Positions 1 to 5,416 of a DNA stretch of 5,416 nt are shown in pieces. The position numbers and the translations under genes were made by a program. This stretch comes from a bacterium (GTDB taxonomy: Bacteria > Armatimonadota > Fimbriimonadia > Fimbriimonadales > GBS-DC), in the NCBI GenBank assembly GCA_029335935.2, contig JARJMV020000039.1, positions 1 to 5,416 on the forward strand, in the 5' to 3' direction. Numbering within the stretch: position 1 is the stretch's first letter; each line of letters starts with the position of its first letter. Below the pieces are notes generated by a model that made no database searches, was not told the DNA's origin, and was given only the letters and a program-made list of their open reading frames with translations.

Positions 1-935
1 ACGATGTATTCTCGCAGCACGGCACCTTGCTCGATGGCTTCCAGCACGCTCATTGGCGGCTGCAGCTGCCGTTTGAGGGCATCTTGCGCCCACCACTCGC
101 CATATTGATACGCGAAGAGTCCTAACAGTTTGAGTGCAAAATGCTGCAATATCTGAGGATCCCCCTCCTTAAGCTCGGCCAAGCTGGAAAAGAGCGAATA
201 AAACACGCTTTCTTTGTCCGACGCAGCGCGATGCGCCCAGTCCAGCACCTCTTGCGGAAACCCGAAACTCGAAAGCGGATACTGCGCCTCGAATTGCATA
301 TACCAACGGAGCGTTTCATTCGGCGCCAGCGCGTTATAGATATTCTTCAGAAACTCGTTCTGCTGCCGTTCGTAGCGCTCGAAGGCGCGCCAGCTACGCA
401 AAGCAGGCTCTATAGGCGCGGTGCGAACCAACTCGATCATCAGGCGCAGCTCGCGTTCAAACTCAGGCGACACCATTCCATCAGGGGAGTCTTCTTTGGC
501 CGCCTCTAAGACGATATCGAATGCTTCCTCGTCCGACACCCTCTTATCCATCACTTTGCGCATCAGCTGCAGGTCGCGGACACGCTTTCGCTCAAGATAC
601 GCCGCCAGTTGTTCGCGCCAGCGTTTCTCTTGGCGTGCAACTTCGGGGTTGCGCTCCAAAATCCAGCGGTTCTCGACCTTGCTGGTGAGTCGGAGTCGGA
701 TGTCCAAGCCCGCTTCGAGAATCTCGCGTGTCTGTTGCCACGAACGCGGCTTGAGGCGCACCAGCGCAAGCTTCTGACGCAGGGAACGCGCACAGTCCAC
801 TCGCCGCCCGTCCACCGACATGCGTTGAGCAATCTCTTCAAACGAGTAGTAGTCCAGAGGGAACTCCACCTGCTGTGCGCGGGCAATCCCCTGCAGTAGC
901 ACACTCAGCATGCACCCCAAGACCGCGTGTCGCAT
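1..935 (-). CDS. Secreted protein of unknown function, C-terminus cut by the window edge
   Basis: The frame is open from an ATG at 935 down to base 1 without a stop (311 codons), so the gene continues beyond the left edge. The start is set by a strong Shine-Dalgarno sequence, AGGAGG (946-941), five bases upstream. Residues 1-20 form a signal peptide: Arg-2, a hydrophobic stretch LGCMLSVLLQGIA, then ARA-QQ as a likely cleavage site, so the product is exported. Residues about 24-95 have the rhythm of a secretin/TonB short N-terminal (STN-like) domain: a beta start, 'SFEEIAQRMSVDG', 'LALVRLKPRSWQQTREILEAGLDI', ending 'NRWILER'. This resemblance is by eye only. Residues about 97-130 are charged and helical, and the rest is mostly helical and rich in Trp/Tyr/Phe. 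I recognise no catalytic motif. It is divergent from ruvB with a 50-bp gap and probably unrelated to it in function. The reading frame is secure; the function is unknown. Confidence 0.8.
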   Translation of the reverse strand, partial: MRHAVLGCMLSVLLQGIARAQQVEFPLDYYSFEEIAQRMSVDGRRVDCARSLRQKLALVRLKPRSWQQTREILEAGLDIRLRLTSKVENRWILERNPEVARQEKRWREQLAAYLERKRVRDLQLMRKVMDKRVSDEEAFDIVLEAAKEDSPDGMVSPEFERELRLMIELVRTAPIEPALRSWRAFERYERQQNEFLKNIYNALAPNETLRWYMQFEAQYPLSSFGFPQEVLDWAHRAASDKESVFYSLFSSLAELKEGDPQILQHFALKLLGLFAYQYGEWWAQDALKRQLQPPMSVLEAIEQGAVLREYI

Positions 936-969
936 AATCGCCTCCTATTGCCCTCAAATTCTACCTCGA

Positions 970-978
970 TGGTACAAT
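970..978 (+). promoter_or_regulatory. Extended -10 promoter element of ruvB (probable leaderless transcript)
   Basis: TGG followed by TACAAT matches an extended -10 (TGnTATAAT) with one mismatch. A weak -35 candidate, TTGCCC (948-953), lies 19 bases upstream. The last T of the -10 is at 978, so a start at the usual distance falls at about 985-986, the A of the ruvB ATG. No Shine-Dalgarno sequence precedes that ATG, which fits a leaderless mRNA. On the other strand the same 50-bp gap holds TAGAAT (963-958), a possible -10 for the divergent gene, without a good -35. The promoter call is an inference from motif position. Confidence 0.5.
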
Positions 979-985
979 CTGCTAT

Positions 986-2023
986 ATGTCCAAGCGCGAA
1001 CCATCGCCGCGAGTTGTGGATCCGGTGCGCACTGCGGAGGAGGCGAGCAGCGAAGCCACGCTGCGCCCGCAGCGCCTCAGTGAGTTCATCGGGCAGCAAC
1101 AGCTCAAGGAGAATCTGAGCATTTTCATTCAGGCGGCGCGCACACGCGGTGAACCGTTAGACCATGTGTTGCTGTTCGGCCCGCCCGGTTTGGGCAAGAC
1201 CACCATCGCCACGATTATCGCCAACGAGATGGGCGCGCCGATCCATATCACCTCTGGACCAGCGATTGAGCGTCCGGGCGATCTTGCTGCCCTTCTGACC
1301 AGTATGGAGCGCGGGCAGGTGCTATTCATCGACGAGATTCATCGGCTCGCGCGTGCGGTGGAGGAGGTGTTGTACCCTGCGATGGAAGATTTTCAGATCG
1401 ATATCGTACTGGGCAAGGGTGCAGGGGCGCGTTCGCTACGCTTGGATTTGCCCCACTTCACGGTGGTTGGCGCCACCACACGCGCAGGGCTACTCACCTC
1501 GCCCCTGCGCGACCGATTCGGCATCGTGCATTACTTCCAGATGTATACTCCCGAAGAGCTGGGGCAGATTGTGCGACGCTCCGCGTGGATCCTGCAAACT
1601 GCCATCGAGGAGCCTGCTGTGGCGGAGATTGCACGGCGTTCACGGGGCACACCGCGTATCGCGAATCGGCTGCTGCGGCGCGTGCGCGACTTCGCGCAGG
1701 TGCTGGGCACGGGCGCCATCACGCTGGAGATTACTCAAGAGGCGCTCCTGCGACTGGGCGTCGACCCATTGGGACTGGACGAGATGGACCACCGCATCCT
1801 GCGCACGATGATAGAGAAGTTCAGCGGCGGACCTGTCGGGCTGGACACGCTGGCAGCAGCGATTCAGGAAGACGCAGGCACGATTGAAGATATGTACGAG
1901 CCGTTCCTGATGCAGCTGGGGTTCCTGCAGCGCACGGCGCGGGGGCGCATCGCCACCCCCCATGCCTACGCGCATCTGGGACTATCGACCTCAGGCGTGC
2001 AACCGCCGTTAGACCTCCGTTAG
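986..2023 (+). CDS. ruvB: Holliday junction branch migration ATPase RuvB
   Basis: RuvB is the hexameric AAA+ motor that, with RuvA, drives branch migration of Holliday junctions in recombinational repair, before RuvC resolves them. It acts in the cytoplasm. The 345 residues match the usual length (about 330-350). Visible motifs: '[19 protein letters not shown]' entry at 26-44; Walker [10 protein letters not shown] at 65-73; Walker B FIDEIHR at 114-120; sensor 1 GATTR at 162-166; the arginine-finger segment SPLRDRFG at 172-179; sensor 2 [18 protein letters not shown] at 220-237; and the C-terminal winged helix from about 263, with [20 protein letters not shown] and the RTARGR DNA-binding turn at 316-321. 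All key residues are present, so it should be functional. ruvA and ruvC are not in the window. The ATG at 986 gives the expected N-terminal tail; no Shine-Dalgarno sequence is seen and a -10 lies just upstream. Its TAG stop overlaps the stop of the convergent gene. Confidence 0.98.
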   Translation: MSKREPSPRVVDPVRTAEEASSEATLRPQRLSEFIGQQQLKENLSIFIQAARTRGEPLDHVLLFGPPGLGKTTIATIIANEMGAPIHITSGPAIERPGDLAALLTSMERGQVLFIDEIHRLARAVEEVLYPAMEDFQIDIVLGKGAGARSLRLDLPHFTVVGATTRAGLLTSPLRDRFGIVHYFQMYTPEELGQIVRRSAWILQTAIEEPAVAEIARRSRGTPRIANRLLRRVRDFAQVLGTGAITLEITQEALLRLGVDPLGLDEMDHRILRTMIEKFSGGPVGLDTLAAAIQEDAGTIEDMYEPFLMQLGFLQRTARGRIATPHAYAHLGLSTSGVQPPLDLR

Positions 2024-2565
2024 CGACGATAACGCTGCCGCTGAACCTGCTTGTTGCCCTGCGGGTCGATAATCACTTGCTGCTGATAGGTCTGACCGTC
2101 CAGCTGCACCTGATAGGTGAACTCCATATCGACCTTCTGCCCAAAGATTTCCATCTGCGACTTGATGGGCGGTTTGTGTTCCAGAATGACCGTATCAGGC
2201 GATGCGTTCGGCTGCGGCGGCTTGTAGACCAGTCGCACCTCGCTGCCATCACTCAACTTGATGGGGCGCGTCAGGTCATCAGCGGCGTATTTCGGCGTGA
2301 GTTCTTTGAGGCTCTTGGGATACTTGCCGTTGTTGGCGGCGGCGTATTGTTGGAGCGCGTCGTAGGCCGCGCGCTGCACAGGCACGACCACCTGAGCCTT
2401 GCTGACCACCTCCTCAATCGGTCGCCCAACAGTGTTCACCAGCGACCTGCCCAGAATCACCATCGCGATAATCCCTATCACCGTGATCCCTAAGCAGCCC
2501 AAGCCGCCAATCAGCCAACACGATGCGCGCCCTGCATAGCATGTCCGAGTTCGGAACGTCCTCAT
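2020..2565 (-). CDS. Single-pass membrane protein with pseudopilin-like periplasmic domain, function unknown
   Basis: This 181-residue protein starts at ATG 2565, eight bases after an AAGGGAG ribosome site (2580-2574). Residues 1-16 are basic with two cysteines (Cys-9, Cys-16). Residues about 17-39 form one membrane helix rich in Gly, Ile and Val, which suggests N-in topology with the rest outside the membrane. Residues 64-100 ('[28 protein letters not shown]') resemble the part of GspG-type pseudopilins and related small exported proteins where a helix leads into 'G.YP.sl.eL'. The N-terminal prepilin motif (GFTLIE) is absent, so it is not a classical pseudopilin. Residues 105-170 look like beta strands, and the tail is basic and Gln-rich (QVQRQRYRR). 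It is convergent with ruvB, with no room for a terminator between them. A real gene is likely, since both the ribosome site and the protein architecture are coherent; its role is unknown. Confidence 0.82.
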   Translation of the reverse strand: MRTFRTRTCYAGRASCWLIGGLGCLGITVIGIIAMVILGRSLVNTVGRPIEEVVSKAQVVVPVQRAAYDALQQYAAANNGKYPKSLKELTPKYAADDLTRPIKLSDGSEVRLVYKPPQPNASPDTVILEHKPPIKSQMEIFGQKVDMEFTYQVQLDGQTYQQQVIIDPQGNKQVQRQRYRR

Positions 2566-2676
2566 GGCTGTATCTCCCTTATGAATTTTACCTTAGAGGA
2601 TGCAATTTCGTAGGTAAACACGCGCCTGGAATCTAAAGCGCCTGCAAAGGGTATAAACCATTGTACGGAGAGCGCT
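2566..2676. promoter_or_regulatory. Divergent promoter region between the membrane protein gene and the secreted-protein/sigma operon
   Basis: This 111-bp gap separates two divergent starts and is more AT-rich than the genes beside it. On the plus strand TATAAA (2652-2657) is a fair -10, and GGAGAG (2667-2672) is the ribosome site for ATG 2677. On the minus strand TAAAAT (2590-2585) is a possible -10, and AAGGGAG (2580-2574) is the ribosome site for ATG 2565. I find no convincing -35 at 16-18 bases for either, so one or both may depend on an alternative sigma factor. The ribosome sites are clear; the promoters are tentative. Confidence 0.4.
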
Positions 2677-3723
2677 ATGCGATACTGGATGATGCTCGGA
2701 TTGCTGATGGGCGCGCTGTGGGCGCAGGAGCCGAAATCGCGCATCGATTTCGAAAGCACTCAGCACGGATGGCTCGTGCTGCCCGGCGCAGGCGGTACTG
2801 TCGCGCTCACGGAGAACCCCAACGATGTGAAGGCGGGCAAACGCGCCCTGCGCTACACTTACACCGCTGCAGCAGGCAATCTGAACGCAATCGTGTATCT
2901 GGAGCCAGAAACATGGACGCAGGCGTTTCGGTTTTGGATTAAAGCCGACCGCCCCGCGCTGTTCGCGCTGAGCGTCCAAGAAGAGGGCGGCGAACGCTGG
3001 CACGCTCCCTTCTGGGTCAGCGGCAACGAGTGGCAACAGGTCACCATCGCGCTCAGCGACTTCGCTCTGGCAGAGGATACGAAACCTGTGAACCACAAAC
3101 TCGATATGGACGACGCGCAGGGCATCGGTCTCATCGATGTCAGCGCCATTTTCTTGGCGACGCCTGAAGCCGCACTCCTGTTTGGCGACCAGTCGGGCAC
3201 GCGCATGATGTGGCTGGACGAGTTCGAGTTTCTGAGTCGGGCGCCCGCGCGCCGCAGCGACCCGAACAGTATCGACGACTTCCAGCGCGACTACCTCGTG
3301 TGGATGGCAACGGCATACACCACCCTCAAACGCGAGGCGAACGGCATGCGCGTGGAGTACAACCTGCCGTTTCCCCATCTCTTTGGCGCACTGCGGATGG
3401 TGGAGCCAAGTAGCCTGCGCGGAACCAAGGGATTGGAAATCGCGATTCAAGTGAAGACGCCCACCACGCTCGCAGTATTTGTGGAGGAGACCGACGGCGA
3501 ACGCTGGTCGGCTATTTTCGAGGCGGGCGGCGAGGGTAAGCCTGAACCGAAACGCTTGCTGTGGAGCCAGTTCACTATCACCGACGACACGAAAGGCAAA
3601 GGTGATGGGAAGTTAGACCCAGCGTCGGTCAAGATGCTCTCACTGGTGGATTGGGGCGTGTTGAACGAGGGCGCGCCCAGCGCGAACCACTGGCTGGTAG
3701 GGGCAGTTCGTAAGGTGAAATAG
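2677..3723 (+). CDS. Secreted two-module protein (carbohydrate-binding/galactose-binding-like), first gene of the sigma-factor operon
   Basis: This 348-residue protein starts at ATG 2677 with GGAGAG just upstream. Residues 1-16 (MRYWMMLGLLMGALWA, then QEPK) form a signal peptide with cleavage near Ala-16, so it is exported. The mature part holds two related modules of about 150 residues. Module 1 (about 22-187) starts IDFES and ends WLDEFEFLS. Module 2 (about 198-346) starts SIDDF. Both share, in the same order and at similar spacing, a strand before E(E/T)xGERW (102-108 and 271-277), (E/D)DTK (133-136 and 303-306) and KLD (141-143 and 312-314). The 'IDDFE...' opening, the 'LF.L.V.E..GERW' strands and the closing 'WLDEFEF' resemble jelly-roll carbohydrate-binding or CIA30/CBM11-like domains; this is inferred from pattern, and no catalytic residues are recognised. 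It ends 2 bp before the sigma-factor ATG, so the two are almost certainly co-transcribed. It may be an envelope or surface binding protein. Confidence 0.85.
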   Translation: MRYWMMLGLLMGALWAQEPKSRIDFESTQHGWLVLPGAGGTVALTENPNDVKAGKRALRYTYTAAAGNLNAIVYLEPETWTQAFRFWIKADRPALFALSVQEEGGERWHAPFWVSGNEWQQVTIALSDFALAEDTKPVNHKLDMDDAQGIGLIDVSAIFLATPEAALLFGDQSGTRMMWLDEFEFLSRAPARRSDPNSIDDFQRDYLVWMATAYTTLKREANGMRVEYNLPFPHLFGALRMVEPSSLRGTKGLEIAIQVKTPTTLAVFVEETDGERWSAIFEAGGEGKPEPKRLLWSQFTITDDTKGKGDGKLDPASVKMLSLVDWGVLNEGAPSANHWLVGAVRKVK

Positions 3724-3725
3724 CC

Positions 3726-4274
3726 ATGCCGAGCAACGCAACTTTAGTGGCGCAGCGCCTTCAGGGCGACACAGGGGCGCTCGACACGCTGGTGGCACGC
3801 TGTCGCGATCGTGTGCTCTCGCTGGCGTTTCGGATGCTGGGCGATGCGTGCGCGGCGGAAGACGCGAGGCAGGAGGCGTTTCTACGCGTCTACACGCGCT
3901 TGCCGCTCTACGACCCAGCGCAGTCTTTCTCGACTTGGCTAATGTGCCTAACGGCGCGGGTATGCTTGAACGCGCGGCGTGACTGGGCAGCCGAGTTGCG
4001 CTGCCTTGAGCAGGCGGCGAAGTCGATGCCCCCCACGCCCACCCTTGAGGAGTATCTGTACGAGCGTGAGCCGCGTCGCACGCTCCAACGACTGCTGATG
4101 CGCTTGCCCGCGCCGCAACGCGCCGCAGTCCTGCTCTACTCCTACGAGGAGCGGCCCGTCGCCGAAGTCGCCCGCGCGCTGGAGGGTCCTGTTGGCACGG
4201 TCAGAACATGGCTCTATCGCAGGTGCAAGAACTTGGCCGCTGGCTGGAGGAGCCCAAGAAAGCATACATCCTAA
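3726..4274 (+). CDS. ECF-type RNA polymerase sigma factor (sigma-70 family)
   Basis: ECF sigma factors direct RNA polymerase to a small regulon and are usually held inactive by a membrane anti-sigma protein. The 182 residues fit the family. Region 2 spans about 20-86: 'RVLSLAFRMLGD', the core-binding AAEDARQEAFLRVY (43-56) and FSTWL...NARR (68-85). A linker of about 35 residues follows, then region 4 at about 118-172: LPAPQRAAVLLYSYEERPVAEVARAL and the helix-turn-helix GTVRTWLYRRCKNL (157-170). Within it 'RRCK' replaces the common 'RARK'. An AAGGTGA ribosome site (3712-3718) lies inside the end of the upstream gene, seven bases before the ATG, indicating translational coupling. After residue 171 the frame ends in a basic tail, whereas the -1 frame reads RWLEEPKKAYI; either an overlapping anti-sigma start or a shifted sigma tail could explain this. 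The sigma core is intact. Confidence 0.9.
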   Translation: MPSNATLVAQRLQGDTGALDTLVARCRDRVLSLAFRMLGDACAAEDARQEAFLRVYTRLPLYDPAQSFSTWLMCLTARVCLNARRDWAAELRCLEQAAKSMPPTPTLEEYLYEREPRRTLQRLLMRLPAPQRAAVLLYSYEERPVAEVARALEGPVGTVRTWLYRRCKNLAAGWRSPRKHTS

Positions 4275-4580
4275 GCCGCCTCCAACAGTGCGCGGCCTGT
4301 TAGGAGAAGCTCAGAGCGTGGAGCGCAGTGGGGCACGCGCCGAGAGTGGACGCGCCTGCCTGCGCCAGAGCATGCGCCTCTCGCGCCCCTAAGCGAGCGT
4401 GAACCCAGTCTCGCCCTCGCTATGTGTTTGCCTCGCGCGATATTGATGACAATCTACAGCAGTCAGTGGCAGATGCCCGCTTGGGAACAGTGCATCCCCT
4501 CTGAACCGTGGCTCCCACTGACCGAACGCGCCTACGAGTGGGTACTCACACTCTGGAGCTGGCTCCGAGAAGCGCTATGA
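4208..4580 (+). pseudogene. Disrupted anti-sigma-factor-like frame (degenerate ZAS/zf-HC2 motif, stop and frame change)
   Basis: The place directly after an ECF sigma gene is where its anti-sigma factor is expected. From ATG 4208, overlapping the sigma end by 67 bp in another frame, the sequence reads MALSQVQELGRWLEEP... and reaches SRLQQCAAC (4275-4300), then TAG at 4301. ZAS anti-sigma factors carry HLxxCxxC; here both cysteines remain but His is Arg (CGC, one base from CAC). The frame beginning at 4275 is open without a stop to TGA 4578-4580 and looks protein-like, rich in Trp and Pro (REWTRLPAPEHAPLAPLSERE, later EPWLPLTERAYEWVLTLWSW). Dropping one T at 4300-4301 would bypass the stop and join both parts into about 123 residues. 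Its TGA overlaps the next ATG (ATGA), as in a real operon. No good ribosome site precedes 4208. The alternative is a short intact gene from ATG 4422 (52 residues). The disruption is seen in the sequence; the identity is inferred. Confidence 0.5.
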
Positions 4581-4981
4581 ACAACACGATGGAAAGCGTT
4601 CTGGGAATAACCTTGGTGTACTTCGCTTTTGCAGGCGTTGGTCTGGTCGATGTGGCCCTGTTTCAGGGGCTAACGGCGGACTACATCACCCGCTTCCGCC
4701 GCAACGAACGAGGCGTGCTGGCGCGTGGACTGCTCACGGTGCTGGGTGCGTTGGTATTAATTATCTTGCTGAACGCCGTTGCGCAAGGCAGTCCGCCCGA
4801 TACCCCTACCCGCGTGGGAATGCAGTTGCTTAGTGCGGTGGTGGTGCTGCTGTTGCTGTTGGCGTTTCTAATCGGCTATGGCGCGCTCGCCTGGCGCTTG
4901 GGGGAGCGAATACTCCTTGCGTTCGGCGTCGCCGAGCCAGCTCCTGGCTGGTGCGTGCTAACGGCGAGTGAGGCTATTTAG
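4577..4981 (+). CDS. Small membrane protein with three predicted helices, possibly truncated
   Basis: The ATG at 4577 overlaps the TGA of the preceding frame (ATGA), which favours it over the in-frame GTG at 4508 that would add 23 polar residues. The 134-residue product has three hydrophobic segments: about 7-30 (GITLVYFAFAGVGLVDVALF), 48-70 (GLLTVLGALVLIILLNAV) and 82-106 (LLSAVVVLLLLLAFLIGYGAL). Between the first two is a basic loop (RFRRNERG) that is probably cytoplasmic. After helix 3 comes LAWRLGERIL and then a short tail ending APGWCVLTASEAI. In sigma-linked membrane proteins of this build, the arrangement 'G..A..RLGERLL' is normally followed by a further hydrophobic hairpin. Its absence here suggests a lost C-terminus, but this rests on memory of the pattern and not on an alignment. 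It is the last gene of the operon and lies 246 bp from the first intact CRISPR repeat. Its function is unknown; it may sense or anchor envelope signals. Confidence 0.7.
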   Translation: MNNTMESVLGITLVYFAFAGVGLVDVALFQGLTADYITRFRRNERGVLARGLLTVLGALVLIILLNAVAQGSPPDTPTRVGMQLLSAVVVLLLLLAFLIGYGALAWRLGERILLAFGVAEPAPGWCVLTASEAI

Positions 4982-5007
4982 GAAATGTAGGGAGCTTTCT
5001 GTGCGTT

Positions 5008-5021
5008 ACTCCGTACGGAGT
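5008..5021. repeat. Perfect 14-bp palindrome
   Basis: ACTCCGTACGGAGT is its own reverse complement. It lies 27 bases after the stop of the membrane protein gene, with no T-run behind it, so it is a poor intrinsic terminator. It has the form of a dimeric protein binding site, but no gene start is near. Confidence 0.6.
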
Positions 5022-5032
5022 GGCTTCGCATC

Positions 5033-5158
5033 CGATGTTTTGCCCTCACCTCCAGCCCGTTTCCCGCGACGCGAGAGAGGAGAGCCGCTCTCGCGAGACG
5101 CACGCGCCACGCCCAAAGCCCCCGCTCCCACAAAGGGATGAGGGGGGGCAAAACATCG
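5033..5158. repeat. 126-bp element with 13-bp terminal inverted repeats (MITE-like or intergenic palindromic repeat)
   Basis: The left end CGATGTTTTGCCC (5033-5045) is an exact reverse complement of the right end GGGCAAAACATCG (5146-5158). The arms continue imperfectly inward: CCCTCACCTCC on the left faces GGGATGAGGGGGGG on the right. The core holds a hairpin, CGCGAGAG (5070-5077) against CTCTCGCG (5088-5095) with a ten-base loop. The flanks GCTTCGCA (5023-5030) and GCTTTGCG (5158-5165) agree at six of eight bases, which could be a worn target duplication. The interior 'CCCTCACC...CTCCCACAAAGGGATGAGGG' recalls palindromic repeats scattered between genes in some Chloroflexi and related genomes; that link is from memory. 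There is no room for a transposase, so movement would need a partner in trans. Confidence 0.6.
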
Positions 5159-5164
5159 CTTTGC

Positions 5165-5194
5165 GAGTTAGCTTCCCACAGAGGCGCTACAAAC
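5165..5194. repeat. Decayed CRISPR repeat copy
   Basis: An ungapped alignment to the intact repeat gives 18 of 30 matching bases, including CACAG (5177-5181) and the whole end GCTACAAAC (5186-5194). The distance to the first intact repeat is 33 bases, close to the 36-37-base spacers. It is probably an eroded end repeat, although the match outside the last nine bases is weak. Confidence 0.5.
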
Positions 5195-5206
5195 AGAATT
5201 GCAAGC

Positions 5207-5232
5207 GAAACGCTCGCTCGTAGCAGCGTTTC
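5207..5232. repeat. Hairpin reaching into the first CRISPR repeat
   Basis: GAAACGCT (5207-5214) and AGCGTTTC (5225-5232) form an eight-base stem with a ten-base loop. The right arm includes the first five bases of the repeat (GTTTC). No T-run follows on either strand, so a role as terminator is not supported. Confidence 0.45.
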
Positions 5233-5390
5233 AATCCCTCACAGGTAGGCTACAAACGCTAGGAGACAATGATGGACTATCTAATTCAAGCACTGTTTCA
5301 ATCCCTCACAGGTAGGCTACAAACCCGCGCAGCCCCTACAGCAGATACGGAGAGCTCGTAGATTCTATCACTCACAGGTAGGCGACAGAC
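5228..5390. CRISPR. CRISPR array, at least three 30-bp repeats, may continue past the right edge
   Basis: Two identical 30-bp repeats lie at 5228-5257 and 5295-5324 (GTTTCAATCCCTCACAGG, then TAGGCTACAAAC). A third at 5361-5390 differs at five positions (2, 6, 10, 24, 28 of the unit). The spacers are 37 bp (5258-5294) and 36 bp (5325-5360) and unrelated to each other. In type I-B and some type III systems with this repeat family the transcribed strand ends in ATTGAAAC, which becomes the crRNA 5' tag. By that rule this array is read on the minus strand, the leader is beyond the right edge, and 5165-5257 is its old end. The third repeat has lost the tag (ATAGAATC). No cas gene is in the window, so type and activity cannot be told. 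The array itself is certain for the two exact repeats. Confidence 0.9.
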
Positions 5391-5416
5391 CACCCAACCC
5401 GCTGAGTGGGGCTGTC

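Noticed and set aside
141..899. Several plus-strand open frames (141-509, 421-777, 609-899)
   Set aside because: They are antisense to the 311-codon secreted-protein frame, which has a signal peptide and a strong ribosome site; these have neither.
1353..1975. Alternative frames on both strands inside ruvB
   Set aside because: RuvB is intact through this part with all motifs, so these frames are shadows.
2593..3450. Long open frame on the minus strand (285 codons)
   Set aside because: It lies opposite the secreted two-module gene, has a low-complexity Arg/His/Ala-rich product and no ribosome site; it is the antisense shadow of a GC-rich gene.
4296..4304. Programmed +1 frameshift at TGT TAG G, as in prfB
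   Set aside because: Cys-tRNA would re-pair poorly on GTT and no Shine-Dalgarno-like stimulator sits just upstream; mutation or a sequencing error is simpler.
4192..4392. Open frame of 66 codons across the sigma gene end
   Set aside because: It has no ribosome site and an Arg/Ser/Gly-rich product; the other two frames carry the sigma tail and the anti-sigma-like sequence.
4508..4576. GTG start giving the membrane protein 23 more residues
   Set aside because: The added part is polar and unlike a membrane protein start, while ATG 4577 forms an ATGA overlap typical of coupled genes.
5020..5223. Open frame of 67 codons in the repeat zone
   Set aside because: It runs through the inverted-repeat element and a decayed CRISPR repeat, with an Arg/Pro-rich product and no ribosome site.
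5391..5416. A third spacer or leader after the last repeat
   Set aside because: Only 26 bases remain before the window ends, too few to tell whether the array continues.

Overview
The window looks like chromosomal DNA of a GC-rich bacterium, possibly a thermophile of the Armatimonadetes/Chloroflexi type. That placement is an inference from three things: high GC, small secreted proteins of unknown function around housekeeping genes, and a 30-bp CRISPR repeat of the GTTTCAATCCCT...AC family common in thermophiles. No marker here fixes the taxon. The only gene with a certain name is ruvB.

Layout. (1) 1-935, minus: the N-terminal 311 codons of a secreted protein that runs off the left edge. (2) 936-985: a 50-bp divergent promoter region. 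Its extended -10 element lies so close to the ruvB ATG that the ruvB mRNA is probably leaderless. (3) 986-2023, plus: ruvB, complete. (4) 2020-2565, minus: a single-pass membrane protein with a pseudopilin-like periplasmic part, convergent with ruvB, the two stop codons sharing the four bases TTAG. (5) 2566-2676: a second divergent promoter region. (6) 2677-4981, plus: an apparent four-gene operon holding a secreted protein built from two related modules, an ECF-type sigma factor, a disrupted anti-sigma-like reading frame, and a small three-helix membrane protein that looks cut short. (7) 4982-5416: no gene. This part holds a perfect palindrome, a 126-bp element bounded by 13-bp inverted repeats, a decayed CRISPR repeat, a small hairpin, and the end of a CRISPR array with two perfect repeats and one mutated repeat.

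How the parts relate. Genes 2677-4981 are spaced 2 bp apart or overlap, so they are probably co-transcribed. A secreted carbohydrate-binding-like protein, a sigma factor, its would-be membrane anchor and a membrane protein would suit an envelope-sensing regulatory unit. The anti-sigma frame, however, carries a stop and a frame change and lacks the zinc-ligand histidine, and the last gene ends early beside the repeats. The 3' end of the operon therefore seems to be decaying. No cas gene is present, so the array is orphan within this window. I do not see a convincing new defence or mobile system. The best leads are the broken sigma/anti-sigma pair, the two-module secreted protein tied to it, and the inverted-repeat element next to the eroding CRISPR array.
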